DNA from: Pedobacter sp. JY14-1
Lineage (GTDB): Bacteria; Bacteroidota; Bacteroidia; Sphingobacteriales; Sphingobacteriaceae
NCBI RefSeq assembly: GCF_029269825.1
Contig: NZ_JARJHU010000003.1
Location: 286,475 to 350,474 of the forward strand
Length of the DNA stretch: 64,000 bases
Direction of reading: 5' to 3'
Shown here: positions 9,156 through 19,392 of the stretch, in pieces
How the letters are laid out: the number at the start of each line of letters is the position of its first letter
Numbering within the stretch: the first letter of the stretch is position 1
Position numbers and translations under genes: made by a program
The notes under the pieces: generated by a model
The model's database searches: none
What the model saw: the letters and a program-made list of their open reading frames with translations, nothing else
Told to the model about the DNA's origin: nothing

Positions 9156-12100
9156 TTATCTGATTAAGTTAATGATACCCGTTCGTTTCGGAGGCGTGTG
9201 CCCGTAAGACATGCCCTTCCAGGCGGATCCATTGAGAAATTGTACGTCGGCTTTCCAGAAATAGACCCCCTGCGGCATTTGCCTTCCTCCAAAAGTACCG
9301 TCCCAGCCTTTTACCGGTTTGCCATCACTGAGCTCACTGGTTTCCCACATCAGCTGGCCCCATTTGTCGAACACGCTGAGCTTCCATGACTGTATGCCCG
9401 AGCCCTTGGCGCTGAATGACCTGAGTTCAGGGTTCGGGTCCGTAGGCATAAAGGCATTCGGTATAAAAAGGTTTCCCGGGATTCCGGTTACTTCAATGTC
9501 GTTTGCGGCGGTGGAGACACATCCGTTTTGATTTGCAGCAGTTAAGCGAACGGTATATTTCCCCACAGCAGCATAAATATGGGTCGGGTTTGTCTCAGAA
9601 GATGAGCCGCCGTCGCCAAAATCCCAGGTATAGGCGACACCATCAGTACTGGTATTGGTAAAGTTGACCTCCAGGCAATTGCAGTCCTCATTCCTGAGGG
9701 CCGTAAAACTTACCGAAGGTTGTGGCAGTACCGTAATTACTTCACTGGTGCTCGAAACGGAACAACCGTTGGTAGCCTTCAGTACTACGGTGTAGGTTCC
9801 GGGCTGAGTGAATGTATGTTCCAGGCGTTCAGGCGACCGGATTGTTTGTGCCGTGCTGCCATCTCCGAAGTCGTATTCGAAAGCATCTGCACCAGTGCTA
9901 TTGTTAAAGAAGGGTACGGTAAAAGGTGCGCAACCACGTTTGTCGGGACCATTGACTACCAGTTCCGCAACGACTGTATTCGGTGCCACATTTATTTTAT
10001 GTTCGCTGGTATGCGCTCCGCATGGCCCTTTTGTAGTCATCTTCACGGTATAGGTCCTGATCTGTGTCAGTGCAGTATAGGTATGATTTACCGTTTGCCG
10101 GTCATTGACCGTAAGTAGCGGAGAGCCATCGCCGAAATCGAAGGTATAAGTAGTATTGCTGGCTGCCGGGGAAGTGTTGCTGAAACTGACCGCCATAGGC
10201 GAGCAACCTGCGGTCCTGTCCGGTGAAAATACAGACAAGGCTGCTCCCCTTACCAGTACCGTTGATTCAAATGGTGCAGATGTCCCGCAGACACTGGTAG
10301 CCGTAAGTTTCACTGTATACGTTTTATCTTTTCCGGTAGGATCCGGTAAAAAGGTTATTGCTCCTGGTGTTGCTTTATCGGAAGTCTGGCCATTGCCAAA
10401 ATCCCATTCAAATGTTGTATTGGCAAGCGAAGTAGACTTATTGGTAAACACGACGCTCAGCGGCCCGCAGCCTTCTGTTTTATCCTGAACGAATGCAGCA
10501 GCTATGGACTGGCGGCTGCCGAACTCATGGCTCATTTCAGCGGGTGCGCAGCCCTGGCTGCTTGTGACCACCAGTTTGATGGTCACTGTCCGGTTATCCT
10601 CATTAATGGTATAGCCCGGAAAGTTAATGCCGTTGCCGATCAGGACATTGTCTACATACCAGGAGTAAGTTCCGTTCCGGTCTGCATAAGCTGTTGCGGT
10701 AATATTTGAACCATCAATGCTGAAAGGGACACAACCCAGATCCGATATGTAGGTAAACTCAGCCTTAGCATTCAGGTTTACCAATACTTTGATGACGTTG
10801 CTGTAAAATGAAAGGGAACCAGAGCAGTTCGGAACGATGACGGCTCTGCGGTACCATGTAGTGGTTGTTAAGGTACCCGGGTTGAAATCTTTGCCGGTTG
10901 CAGACGGAATGTCTGTCCATGTATTCCCGTCAGTAGCCGATTGCCACTGGTAATTGTAAACACCGCCTCCACCCGAGGGTAAGGTACCCGTAAGTCCGGT
11001 AACGGTGGTACCTTCACAGACAGACTGGTCTCCGCTGATGGTATTATTGGAAATAACCGGTGGGGATTTTATCGTCACAACGATTTGCGTCTCTGGTCCG
11101 GTACAGCCTGTATCGTTAACGGGGACAATTTTATAGGTGACAGTTTCGCCGCCAGATCCGTTATTCGTCAGGATATCGTCGATCCTGTCAATGGCTGCAG
11201 GTGCAGATGTATTTTGTGTATTACCCGTAATGCTTGTCGCCGATGTGCTGCTGGTCCATAAATACCTGAGTCCCGTCTGGTTTCCGCTGATACTGATCCC
11301 CGCAGGCGATCCGCTGCAGATCTCCGCATCCTTAACAGCCGCTGTAGCCCGGGGCTGTGGTACAACCGTTATCTTAAGGTCAAAGGGGCGGCCGTCGCAA
11401 CCATCGAGTACCGGTGTGATCCGGTAGGTGATCTCACCGGCCAGGTCTGGATTGGAGGTTCCCAGTACATCGCTGATCGTCGTTCCTGAGCCTGTCTGGA
11501 TATATCCTGTTACGTTTGTGGCGTTAGTTACTTCCCATTTGAATGTACTTCCCGGGAGGGCTGTGGGCGTATAATCAACAGCGCTGGATATACAAATCGA
11601 TTTAGCATCAGGGCCGGAAATGATGTTTTCAGGTTTAAGGGCAATTGTGGCAAAGCTCTCGATCACATTGCAAGGTGGGGCAAGGTTGGTCTCCGCCCTC
11701 AATATCAGTTCCACCTTTCCCGCAGCCCGCTCACTTGCAGAGGGTGTATAGGTTGCGTCCAGTGCGGATCTCCCGGGGGTAAAGACGCCGGTTCCTCCTA
11801 CCCATCCCGCGGTGCTGACATTACCGGTAATCTTGCCTTTAAGCTGTACGACGTCGTTAAAGCAAATTGAATTGTATGACCCTGCATCTACAGTGGGAGA
11901 GGGCCTGAATGTGATTTGCTGGGAACCGCTTACTGTGCCGCAGTTATTTTTATGTATAACCGTTACCGTGTAGGTCTGATACTCCCTGAATTCGATTTTT
12001 GGAAATTGGGAATGCAGATCGCTCCCCTGCGCAAAGGCAAAATCGCCGCCCGTCACTGTCCAGGTATACGTATCTGGTAATGCTTCCTGCGTACCTGAAA

Positions 12101-13808
12101 ACGCAGTCTTTGTAGGGCCGTTTGTCAGGTCGCTGAAATCATAAGTGCCAAGGTTGCATATGGTAATATCCGGTGAAAGCTGTATCGAAGGGGGCCCGTT
12201 GATGACAATGGTCTGTTCAGGTGTCGTTACTTCGCCGCATGAGGCTGTTCTAACAGAGAGCGAGATTTTATAGACACCCGGACTCGTAAAACCGAATTCA
12301 GGCTCTTTACTGGTTTCACTGGTGTTATTCAGGTAACTGACCGGCCCGCCTGTTACCGTCCACAGATAGCTGTTTTGAGCATTGCAGTTGGCATCAATTA
12401 CAGAGGTATTCGTCGGTTTGAGTGTGAATGGCGCACAAACAGGAGAATTACTGTTTAGGGTAAATGCCGGTTCTGGCGGATTTTGCACGCAGATTGTCCT
12501 GATGTCCTCACTTGGCCTGCAGATCCCTACGTCGTTACTGGCGACCAACTTTACCACATGTATGCCAGGAGTTTTAAAGCCCTCATAAACGAATACCTCC
12601 TCATCACTCATCAATACGTCGTCCACATACCATTTCCATTGCATGCCCAGCGAGCAGTCCGCGTTATTGCCCCTGGTAGAAGTATTGCTGAAGACAATTT
12701 GTTTGTTGATACAGGCTGCTGTTGCAGTCGCAGGATCAATATGCGCCACAGGTTTGGAAAAAATCTTGGGATAAGTTGTGGCCGATACCGGGTCTTGCTG
12801 GCAAAAGGGGTTTATCGTCGAAACCGAAACACGGAACGCATTTTCAATAACGGTGCCGTTGCCCAGGCTGATCGGCGGCTCCCCGCACGACGTCTTCTTA
12901 TAATTGTGGGTGATCAGCCCATTCTTTGCCAGAAGTTCGCAATGCGTATAACGGTCCTCTTTACCATCACCCCAGGTGATTAGATAAGTAGAACCTGGAT
13001 AATTGTTCTGTATGCCGGTTTCACCCGAAATATTTACCGAATAGGATATATCGGCCCCGGCTCCTGTTTCCGGGTCTATACATCCGAAGTCTGTACCTCC
13101 GGACTGGATGTTTACTTTTGAGGGCACATTGAGCAGCAGATAGGTCCGGCTTGAATTTATCGTTTGTCCTCCTGAAGTTCGGGTCCCGCTTACCGTAACG
13201 GTGTAATAGCCCAGAGCCAGGTTGTCTATACTAAAGCCCGCAGGTGTCAGGGTATAAGTTTGGATTACACCCGTAGCTACATTTCTAAGTGCAAGTAACT
13301 GTGCCTCCGAGCCGTTGTCTGGTTTTAATATTATGGCTTTGCCTGCACCGACAGCGCTGCCACACCAGCCAAATACACCCGGCGAAAGTACATTTGAAGG
13401 AGACGAGGGCGCAACGGTGGTTGTCGGTCCGGATTCAGCAACGACACTTATGATACCATTTGATTCTGTGGTACTTACGGGATTAGTTGTTTTCACGCGG
13501 ATGCGGTAATTATTCCCCGGTGTTGTATTTGCCGGAATTGTTCCGTTGATATGTGTGGTGTAAAATCCGCTATTTTCCCCGATTTTGACTTCATTTGCAA
13601 AACTTCCGTTTTCATCAGACAAATAAAGTTCGAAAATATTTAATCTATCTATACAGGCAGTTGCAGGTCCAATGGATATAGGTACAGAAAAGGTGCTTCC
13701 CCGACCATAGGGGCCGCTATTTACTATTCCAATACCAACCTGGGCCTTGATAAAAAATGGAAATAGTAAAATTGAAAAAAGTAGAAATTTGGGTAATAGT
13801 TTCCTCAT
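9156..13808 (-). CDS. Giant PKD-repeat surface protein with gliding-motility type (T9SS type B) C-terminal domain
   Basis: The 1550-residue protein has a signal peptide (LLPKFLLFSILLFPFFIKAQ), many Ig/PKD-like modules, and at least four late PKD repeats with the WDFGDG-type core (EWDFGNG, TFDFGDG, EYDFGDG, TWDFGDG, roughly residues 1130-1440). The last 95 or so residues form the gliding-motility-associated C-terminal domain: IPNAFMPTDP, then SVFDKWGQLMWET, then GWDGTFGGRQMPQGVYFWKAD. This domain targets proteins to the type IX secretion system. It is probably an adhesin or cell-surface filament protein; the ligand is unknown. Its PorP/SprF partner follows immediately. Confidence 0.92.
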   Translation of the reverse strand: MRKLLPKFLLFSILLFPFFIKAQVGIGIVNSGPYGRGSTFSVPISIGPATACIDRLNIFELYLSDENGSFANEVKIGENSGFYTTHINGTIPANTTPGNNYRIRVKTTNPVSTTESNGIISVVAESGPTTTVAPSSPSNVLSPGVFGWCGSAVGAGKAIILKPDNGSEAQLLALRNVATGVIQTYTLTPAGFSIDNLALGYYTVTVSGTRTSGGQTINSSRTYLLLNVPSKVNIQSGGTDFGCIDPETGAGADISYSVNISGETGIQNNYPGSTYLITWGDGKEDRYTHCELLAKNGLITHNYKKTSCGEPPISLGNGTVIENAFRVSVSTINPFCQQDPVSATTYPKIFSKPVAHIDPATATAACINKQIVFSNTSTRGNNADCSLGMQWKWYVDDVLMSDEEVFVYEGFKTPGIHVVKLVASNDVGICRPSEDIRTICVQNPPEPAFTLNSNSPVCAPFTLKPTNTSVIDANCNAQNSYLWTVTGGPVSYLNNTSETSKEPEFGFTSPGVYKISLSVRTASCGEVTTPEQTIVINGPPSIQLSPDITICNLGTYDFSDLTNGPTKTAFSGTQEALPDTYTWTVTGGDFAFAQGSDLHSQFPKIEFREYQTYTVTVIHKNNCGTVSGSQQITFRPSPTVDAGSYNSICFNDVVQLKGKITGNVSTAGWVGGTGVFTPGRSALDATYTPSASERAAGKVELILRAETNLAPPCNVIESFATIALKPENIISGPDAKSICISSAVDYTPTALPGSTFKWEVTNATNVTGYIQTGSGTTISDVLGTSNPDLAGEITYRITPVLDGCDGRPFDLKITVVPQPRATAAVKDAEICSGSPAGISISGNQTGLRYLWTSSTSATSITGNTQNTSAPAAIDRIDDILTNNGSGGETVTYKIVPVNDTGCTGPETQIVVTIKSPPVISNNTISGDQSVCEGTTVTGLTGTLPSGGGGVYNYQWQSATDGNTWTDIPSATGKDFNPGTLTTTTWYRRAVIVPNCSGSLSFYSNVIKVLVNLNAKAEFTYISDLGCVPFSIDGSNITATAYADRNGTYSWYVDNVLIGNGINFPGYTINEDNRTVTIKLVVTSSQGCAPAEMSHEFGSRQSIAAAFVQDKTEGCGPLSVVFTNKSTSLANTTFEWDFGNGQTSDKATPGAITFLPDPTGKDKTYTVKLTATSVCGTSAPFESTVLVRGAALSVFSPDRTAGCSPMAVSFSNTSPAASNTTYTFDFGDGSPLLTVNDRQTVNHTYTALTQIRTYTVKMTTKGPCGAHTSEHKINVAPNTVVAELVVNGPDKRGCAPFTVPFFNNSTGADAFEYDFGDGSTAQTIRSPERLEHTFTQPGTYTVVLKATNGCSVSSTSEVITVLPQPSVSFTALRNEDCNCLEVNFTNTSTDGVAYTWDFGDGGSSSETNPTHIYAAVGKYTVRLTAANQNGCVSTAANDIEVTGIPGNLFIPNAFMPTDPNPELRSFSAKGSGIQSWKLSVFDKWGQLMWETSELSDGKPVKGWDGTFGGRQMPQGVYFWKADVQFLNGSAWKGMSYGHTPPKRTGIINLIR

Positions 13809-13856
13809 TTTTGATGATCAATTAAATGTAGAAAACTAATTCAGTATTTGCAAGCA

Positions 13857-13888
13857 TAAAAAAAGCCCGCTGTACACAGCGGGCTTTT
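13857..13888 (-). terminator. Rho-independent terminator of groEL
   Basis: A 9-bp inverted repeat (GCCCGCTGT at 13865-13873, ACAGCGGGC at 13876-13884) is followed on the minus strand by a run of T (plus-strand A run at 13858-13864). It lies just past the groEL stop. Confidence 0.88.
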
Positions 13889-13907
13889 CTACGTTTTGAG
13901 GAAATGA

Positions 13908-15551
13908 TTACATCATTCCGCCCATGCCGCCGCCGCCCATTGGTGGCATTCCGGCACCGGCTGCAGGTGCATCCTCAGGATCGTCAGCCAGTACGCATTC
14001 TGTTGTCAACAACATAGCTGCAATAGAAGCTGCATTTTCAAGTGCAACACGGCTCACCTTAGTAGGGTCGATTACACCAGCGGCAATTAAATTCTCGTAA
14101 ATATCTGTACGTGCGTTGTAGCCAAAGTCAGCTTTGCCTTCCTTAACTTTCTGCACGACGATAGAGCCTTCAATACCAGCATTCTGGCAGATCTGACGCA
14201 ACGGCTCCTCAACCGCACGCTTAACAATTGCGATACCGGTGGTCTCATCTTCGTTGTCGCCTTTCAGGCCTTCCAGAGCCTCGATAGCACGGATGAATGC
14301 CACACCGCCACCGGCAACGATACCTTCTTCAACAGCGGCACGCGTCGCATGCAGCGCATCATCCACACGGTCTTTTTTCTCTTTCATCTCTACTTCCGAA
14401 GCAGCACCAACATAAAGAACAGCAACACCGCCGGCCAGCTTAGCCAGACGCTCCTGTAATTTTTCCTTGTCGTAATCAGAAGTAGTGGTTTCGATCTGCG
14501 CCTTGATCTGGTTAACGCGGGCCTTGATATCTTCAGTTTCACCGGAACCGTTAATGATGGTCGTATTGTCTTTGTCTACAACAACCTTCTCTGCAGTACC
14601 CAGGTAAGTCAAATCCGCATTTTCCAATTTATAACCTCTTTCCTCAGAGATCACAGTTCCGCCGGTCAGGATAGCAATATCCTCCAGCATGGCCTTTCTG
14701 CGGTCACCGAAACCAGGAGCCTTAACCGCTGCAACTTTCAGGGAGCCGCGGATCTTGTTCACTACCAGTGTAGCCAGCGCCTCGCCGTCCAGGTCTTCTG
14801 CGATGATCAGCAAAGGCTTGCCGGTTTGTACCTGTTTTTCAAGTACAGGAAGCAATTCCTTCATATTGCTGATCTTCTTGTCATAGATCAGGATATAAGG
14901 ATTGTCAAGTTCCGCTTCCATTTTGTCTGCGTTAGTAACAAAATATGGGGAAAGGTAACCGCGGTCAAACTGCATACCTTCTACAGTTTTTACCTCAGTT
15001 TCAGTGCCTTTCGCTTCTTCGACAGTGATTACGCCATCTTTTCCTACCTTACCCATAGCCTCAGCGATCAGCGCACCGATCACCTCGTCATTGTTTGCAG
15101 AGATGGAAGCCACCTGCTTGATCTTGTTGTTGTCTTCGCCTACAGTCTGAGATTGCGACCTGAGGTTTTCAACGATTGCAGCAACTGCTTTATCGATGCC
15201 ACGTTTCAGGTCCATCGGGTTCGCACCGGCCGCAACGTTCTTAATGCCTGCAGTAACGATTGCCTGGGCAAGTACAGTAGCAGTAGTTGTTCCGTCACCT
15301 GCAATATCGGCAGTCTTGGAAGCAACCTCTTTCACCATCTGGGCACCCATATTTTCAATCGGATCTTTCAGCTCAATTTCTTTAGCCACAGTTACACCGT
15401 CCTTGGTGATTGCAGGTGAACCGAATTTTTTGTCAATGATGACGTTACGTCCCTTAGGACCCAGAGTAACTTTTACTGCGTTAGCCAGGATGTCAACACC
15501 TTTTTTCAGGGCATCACGGGCTTCTACATTATATCTAACTTGTTTTGCCAT
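13908..15551 (-). CDS. groL: Chaperonin GroEL (60 kDa)
   Basis: This is the large subunit of the cytoplasmic folding chamber. The full-length product of 547 residues carries the family features: [20 protein letters not shown] near the start, the ATP-binding stretch [14 protein letters not shown], and a C-terminal Gly/Met tail ending GGGGMGGMM. It lies 43 bp downstream of groES on the minus strand and ends in a strong terminator, so groES-groEL form the usual bicistronic operon. Confidence 0.99.
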   Translation of the reverse strand: MAKQVRYNVEARDALKKGVDILANAVKVTLGPKGRNVIIDKKFGSPAITKDGVTVAKEIELKDPIENMGAQMVKEVASKTADIAGDGTTTATVLAQAIVTAGIKNVAAGANPMDLKRGIDKAVAAIVENLRSQSQTVGEDNNKIKQVASISANNDEVIGALIAEAMGKVGKDGVITVEEAKGTETEVKTVEGMQFDRGYLSPYFVTNADKMEAELDNPYILIYDKKISNMKELLPVLEKQVQTGKPLLIIAEDLDGEALATLVVNKIRGSLKVAAVKAPGFGDRRKAMLEDIAILTGGTVISEERGYKLENADLTYLGTAEKVVVDKDNTTIINGSGETEDIKARVNQIKAQIETTTSDYDKEKLQERLAKLAGGVAVLYVGAASEVEMKEKKDRVDDALHATRAAVEEGIVAGGGVAFIRAIEALEGLKGDNEDETTGIAIVKRAVEEPLRQICQNAGIEGSIVVQKVKEGKADFGYNARTDIYENLIAAGVIDPTKVSRVALENAASIAAMLLTTECVLADDPEDAPAAGAGMPPMGGGGMGGMM

Positions 15552-15594
15552 TTTGTATATAAACTTTTTTACAGTACTTAATTAATGAATCAGT

Positions 15595-15885
15595 TTAGGC
15601 GATTACTGCGTAAATGTCCGTTTCACGCATAATGAGGTAATCCTTGCCTTCATAAGGGAACTCAGTGCCGCCGTATTTGCCATAGATCACTACGTCGCCT
15701 ACCTTTACAGTTGGTTTCTTACCTTCTGAATCTTCCTCGGAAACCGACACAACAGTTCCTTTAGATGGTTTTTCTTTTGCCGTATCGGGAATATAGATAC
15801 CCGATGCCGTTTTTTCTTCTGCCGCAGCAGGCTCAACAATAACTCTGTTTGCTGTTCCTGAAATGGGTTTAAGGTTTAAAGCCAT
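15595..15885 (-). CDS. groS: Co-chaperonin GroES (10 kDa)
   Basis: The protein has 96 residues and forms the lid of the GroEL chamber. Visible features: the N-terminal beta strand NRVIVEPAAAEEKTASGI containing the mobile loop, and the closing GTEFPYEGKDYLIMRETDIYAV. It is first in the groES-groEL operon, with a gap of about 230 bp upstream that also holds the secG terminator. I could not identify a convincing promoter or heat-shock operator (CIRCE) in that gap. Confidence 0.98.
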   Translation of the reverse strand: MALNLKPISGTANRVIVEPAAAEEKTASGIYIPDTAKEKPSKGTVVSVSEEDSEGKKPTVKVGDVVIYGKYGGTEFPYEGKDYLIMRETDIYAVIA

Positions 15886-16057
15886 AACTTGATATTAATT
15901 TATTTTTTATAAGGTTTATATTAAAATATGCAGCAACCGCTGCGTCATGTCAGCATCAGTTATTATGCCAAGCCGCCGTAGTTGACAAAATTGCACTGCA
16001 TTGTCAGCCGTCAGGTACGAAGTTGCTTTTTTTGTGTCAGACTGGCAGCGTCAAAAT

Positions 16058-16096
16058 GAAAAAGCCCGGTAAGGCATCAGCGCTTACCGGGCTTTT
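16058..16096 (-). terminator. Rho-independent terminator of the miaB-secG gene string
   Basis: A 10-bp perfect inverted repeat (GCCCGGTAAG at 16064-16073, CTTACCGGGC at 16083-16092) is followed on the minus strand by a T run (plus-strand A at 16059-16063). It lies just beyond the secG stop. Confidence 0.87.
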
Positions 16097-16116
16097 CATA
16101 TATTCTCAGATCAATA

Positions 16117-16482
16117 TTATTTTTTTGCAGAATCCGCAGGTGCAGCATTTGCCGGTGCTGCATTTGAAGGCGCCTGCATTGCACCGCCTATCGGAGAAGG
16201 CGTAGGCGTTTTGTCCAGCTGCTCCTGAAGTTTAGAGCCAGAACCGCTGGAAGCAGAAGAACCACCGGACTTAGCTATTGTGGTGATCGACAAGGTCAAT
16301 ACCACGATCAGGGTCAGTAATATCCAGGTACCTTTTTCAAGGACATCGCCCGTACGCTGAACACCGAACATATTACTTCCCGCACCGCCGGTAGCGAGAC
16401 CACCGCCTTTAGGGTTCTGAATCAGTACAAAAAGGCCAAGGGCAATACAGATAATGATCAGGACAATAATTAAAAAGTACAT
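16117..16482 (-). CDS. secG: Preprotein translocase subunit SecG
   Basis: This is a small two-helix partner of SecYE in the cytoplasmic membrane. The 121-residue protein shows the SecG plan: helix 1 (YFLIIVLIIICIALGLFVLIQ), the conserved loop NPKGGGLATGGAGSNMFG, and helix 2 around residues 52-70 (WILLTLIVVLTLSITTIA). A Ser/Pro/Ala-rich, low-complexity tail of about 45 residues follows, which is common in this phylum. It is the last gene of the minus-strand string that begins at miaB. Confidence 0.96.
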   Translation of the reverse strand: MYFLIIVLIIICIALGLFVLIQNPKGGGLATGGAGSNMFGVQRTGDVLEKGTWILLTLIVVLTLSITTIAKSGGSSASSGSGSKLQEQLDKTPTPSPIGGAMQAPSNAAPANAAPADSAKK

Positions 16483-16496
16483 AAACTTTATATTTT

Positions 16497-17588
16497 TTAG
16501 ATTTTCTTTTCTATAGATTGGATAAGGTCGGCAAAGTAACGTCTTTTTTCCGGAAACATCAAACTTAATTTTTCATAAGTCTCTATGGCCTTGTCATAAA
16601 GCATCTGCTCAATGTAAATGCCGGCAAGCGTTTCCGAAACCAGGCTGCTGTGGTCTTCAGCACTTTTCCTGGCTTTATTTTCATTGTTGATCTGCTCGGG
16701 TCTGGGTGTACTGATCTGTGGTTCGTTCTTAAGGAAATTCTCAATGATCTCATCTTCCTTCGAATTTCTTTTTGGCAATTCCTCATCAGCTTGCGGAACC
16801 TCTTCTGCAAAAGGAGACTGTACGTGAAAGATATGCTCAACATATTGCTGCTGGAGTTCCGAACGGGACGCCGGAGGTATACTGCCCGCAGGCTTGGTTT
16901 GCTTAGGTACGGCGTAAGGCTGGAAAATCTGTTCGTGTTCTTTTCTTGTACGGGCAAGCCACCACAGGAAAGTATAAGGTAGCTTGTCGTCATCATATTT
17001 ACTGACGATCTGCTCCCTTTCCGCGTGCTCATCATATTCTTCTACATGAGGAAACACAGATGTGGATACTGTCTCCCCGGCTGCCCGCTGTTCATTTTGT
17101 ATAAATACTCTTTCATCAGCGGGACCCCCTTCAACAGCTTTCCCCTCAAAAGCAAAAAAATCAGCGGACACCATTTCAGGAAGGTAATCCCTGGCATCTA
17201 TCTCGCCGATTTCCTCATAGGTCTCCTGTTCATCTGTTACCCGTAAGGCTGTTTCCTCTGGAACCTCATCAATTACGGCCTCATCAATCGTATCGGGCTG
17301 ATTTTCCAGCTCAGAAGAGCGTACCACAGAAAACCGGGCTATCGTTACTAATTCTTCCGGCTGATGCAAGGCGCGGTGCAGCAGAACGCCTCCGTTGTAA
17401 AGTGCTGCGGTTGCCTTTATTCTGTTTTCATATGGCTCGGCAATTGATTGCAGCAGGTACAATGGCCGGAAATAGGGCCACTTTGCTGCATAATCTTTCA
17501 GCAGCCCGGCATCGTCCATGCCAATCCGTCCCGGGTCGCTGACCAGTCCGGCAAAATGCGCTAAATTATTTGGTTCCTGCTCCACCAT
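16497..17588 (-). CDS. TPR-containing protein of unknown function
   Basis: The protein has 363 residues and no signal peptide. The N-terminal 75 residues are helical (KDYAAKWPYFRPLYLLQSIAE), the middle is acidic and probably disordered, and the C-terminus holds a TPR-like helix pair (TLAGIYIEQMLYDKAIETYEKLSLMFPEK). The gene is placed between secG and the LptE-like gene, an arrangement I recognise as common in Bacteroidota, but the function is not known. The start follows the LptE stop by 25 bp. It may be a scaffold for envelope biogenesis; this is inference only. Confidence 0.8.
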   Translation of the reverse strand: MVEQEPNNLAHFAGLVSDPGRIGMDDAGLLKDYAAKWPYFRPLYLLQSIAEPYENRIKATAALYNGGVLLHRALHQPEELVTIARFSVVRSSELENQPDTIDEAVIDEVPEETALRVTDEQETYEEIGEIDARDYLPEMVSADFFAFEGKAVEGGPADERVFIQNEQRAAGETVSTSVFPHVEEYDEHAEREQIVSKYDDDKLPYTFLWWLARTRKEHEQIFQPYAVPKQTKPAGSIPPASRSELQQQYVEHIFHVQSPFAEEVPQADEELPKRNSKEDEIIENFLKNEPQISTPRPEQINNENKARKSAEDHSSLVSETLAGIYIEQMLYDKAIETYEKLSLMFPEKRRYFADLIQSIEKKI

Positions 17589-17613
17589 GCTAAGTTAGTA
17601 AAATCCTGTTAGC

Positions 17614-18141
17614 CTACCATTGCGCGAATGCCGCGTTGAAAATATCTTCCGTCAGCTGTGCAGTCACTTCTTTGATCAGTGCTGTTTCCTGAGCCTGCGG
17701 GCTTCCCGACGGCCGGTAGTCCCTATACCTGTCAAAGCTCTTCTCGAAACTCTGTTTCGGATCCAGGTTGTTTACATATTTTACGGATACGGTGATCGTC
17801 AGCCTGTTCGCTCCTGCCAGCGGCTGGTTGGAATTTGCACCGGACCGGTTATCCTGAAGTGCCACCGGATTAATGCTGTAACCCGTAATATTTCCCGAAA
17901 ACACGGCGTCTGCGTCGTTTGGAGTTATGCTCAGGGAGGTCTGGTTGCGTATCCTGGTTTTCAGTTCTTCCGTAAACTGGGAACTTAGCGAAGCCACAAC
18001 CAGTGGTGCATTGTTCTCGAAAACCGCTACATTCACCGTTTTCATCCCCGGTGGTATAGATGCTCCGCTTAAGCTAATTTTGCAGGCCCCCAAAAGCATG
18101 ATGCCCGCAAACGCAACAACACATATAAATCCCTTCATCAT
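17614..18141 (-). CDS. lptE: LptE family LPS-assembly lipoprotein
   Basis: The 175-residue lipoprotein has a signal peptide ending in the lipobox LLGAC, then a small alpha/beta domain with TVNVAVFENNAPLV and a Bacteroidota LptE pattern (FTEELKTRIRNQTSLSI, then DADAVFSGNITGYSINP). LptE partners LptD at the outer membrane for lipopolysaccharide insertion. The start ATGATG overlaps the stop of the sigma-54 activator gene by 4 bp, so translation is probably coupled. The symbol follows family assignment; sequence identity to E. coli LptE would be low. Confidence 0.82.
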   Translation of the reverse strand: MMKGFICVVAFAGIMLLGACKISLSGASIPPGMKTVNVAVFENNAPLVVASLSSQFTEELKTRIRNQTSLSITPNDADAVFSGNITGYSINPVALQDNRSGANSNQPLAGANRLTITVSVKYVNNLDPKQSFEKSFDRYRDYRPSGSPQAQETALIKEVTAQLTEDIFNAAFAQW

Positions 18142-19367
18142 AAATTAAGTTCTTTGATTTTCCTGTATAACGTCCGTTCAGAGATACCTAGTTCCTGGGC
18201 AGCAAACTTTCTTTTACCCTTATGTTTTTTCAATGCCTTTCTGATCAGGTCAGACTCCTTTTCGACCAAAGACAACGATTCTTCTACTTCTTCAGCTTCA
18301 TGTGCATAGTTATAGTCAACCGGCACATTCTGGGCAGGCTTCTTAATGGTTAAGGCAGGCTCCAGTGTAACCGGCTGGTCGAGTTCCTGGTAGAGCTGAT
18401 TGATGTACTGCGGATTGTCATGGATTACATGGGCGGCATTACCTCCGCTCTGGATGATCTCTGCCACCAGTTTTTTCAGCTCCATCATGTCCTTTTTCAT
18501 GTCAAACAGTACCTTATACAGAATATCCCTTTCTGTAAAGTCTTCCTTGCTGCTGTTGCCGACTGGTACCGGTAGATTGCTGCCATTTTCATTCGGAATG
18601 TAGTTCAACAGGGCTGCTGCGTCCACATTACGGTTTTTTTCCAGGACACAGATCTGTTCCGCGATGTTCTTCAGCTGCCTCACATTGCCCGGCCAGCTAT
18701 AGTTCGTCAGTACCTGTACCGCATCCGGTTCCAGCTGTATGCCCGGACTACGGTATTTATCGCTGAAATCCGCAGTAAATTTCCGGAACAACAGATAGAT
18801 ATCTTCCTTGCGCTCATTCAGCGCAGGGATGCGTAAGGGTACCGTATTCAACCGGTAGTACAGATCTTCCCTGAACTTTCCCGATTTTACCCGGTCATAT
18901 ACGTCCACATTCGTGGCGGCAATAATTCTCACGTCCGTTTTCTGTACCTTAGACGATCCCACACGTAAATATTCACCCGTTTCCAGTACCCGGAGCAGGC
19001 GGGCCTGCGTGCCCAAAGGCAGCTCTGCTACCTCATCCAGGAAGATCGTGCCGCCATTGGCAACCTCAAAATACCCCTTCCTCGCTTCATGTGCCCCGGT
19101 AAATGAGCCTTTTTCGTGTCCGAAAAGCTCCGAGTCAATGGTACCCTCAGGAATCGCCCCGCAGTTCACTGCAATAAAGGTTCCGTGCTTACGTGCGCTC
19201 ATCTGGTGGATGATATGGGAAAATACTTCTTTTCCGCTGCCGCTTTCCCCGGTGATCAGTACAGACATATCCGTGGGTGCAACCTGTCTTGCTATATCTA
19301 TGGCCCGGTTCAGCAGCGGAGAACCCCCGATGATCCCGAAGCGATTTTTAATGTCTTGAATGTCCAT
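18138..19367 (-). CDS. Sigma-54 interacting AAA+ transcriptional activator without receiver domain
   Basis: The protein has 409 residues. The AAA+ domain starts almost at the N-terminus: Walker A GESGSGKE at residues 40-47, GSFTGA (the sigma-54 contact loop, usually GAFTGA) at 87-92, and Walker B GGTIFLDEVAEL. A linker follows, then a Fis-type helix-turn-helix at the C-terminus (KRKFAAQELGISERTLYRKI). No receiver, GAF or PAS sensor domain is present, so its input signal is not visible. It sits between miaB and lptE, where Bacteroidota commonly carry it; targets are unknown. Confidence 0.93.
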   Translation of the reverse strand: MDIQDIKNRFGIIGGSPLLNRAIDIARQVAPTDMSVLITGESGSGKEVFSHIIHQMSARKHGTFIAVNCGAIPEGTIDSELFGHEKGSFTGAHEARKGYFEVANGGTIFLDEVAELPLGTQARLLRVLETGEYLRVGSSKVQKTDVRIIAATNVDVYDRVKSGKFREDLYYRLNTVPLRIPALNERKEDIYLLFRKFTADFSDKYRSPGIQLEPDAVQVLTNYSWPGNVRQLKNIAEQICVLEKNRNVDAAALLNYIPNENGSNLPVPVGNSSKEDFTERDILYKVLFDMKKDMMELKKLVAEIIQSGGNAAHVIHDNPQYINQLYQELDQPVTLEPALTIKKPAQNVPVDYNYAHEAEEVEESLSLVEKESDLIRKALKKHKGKRKFAAQELGISERTLYRKIKELNL

Positions 19368-19392
19368 CGTTGAACTTAAAGCAATTTATGGA

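Noticed and set aside
15886..16057. Heat-shock promoter or CIRCE operator upstream of groES
   Set aside because: No CIRCE inverted repeat and no exact TAnnTTTG element at proper spacing were found.
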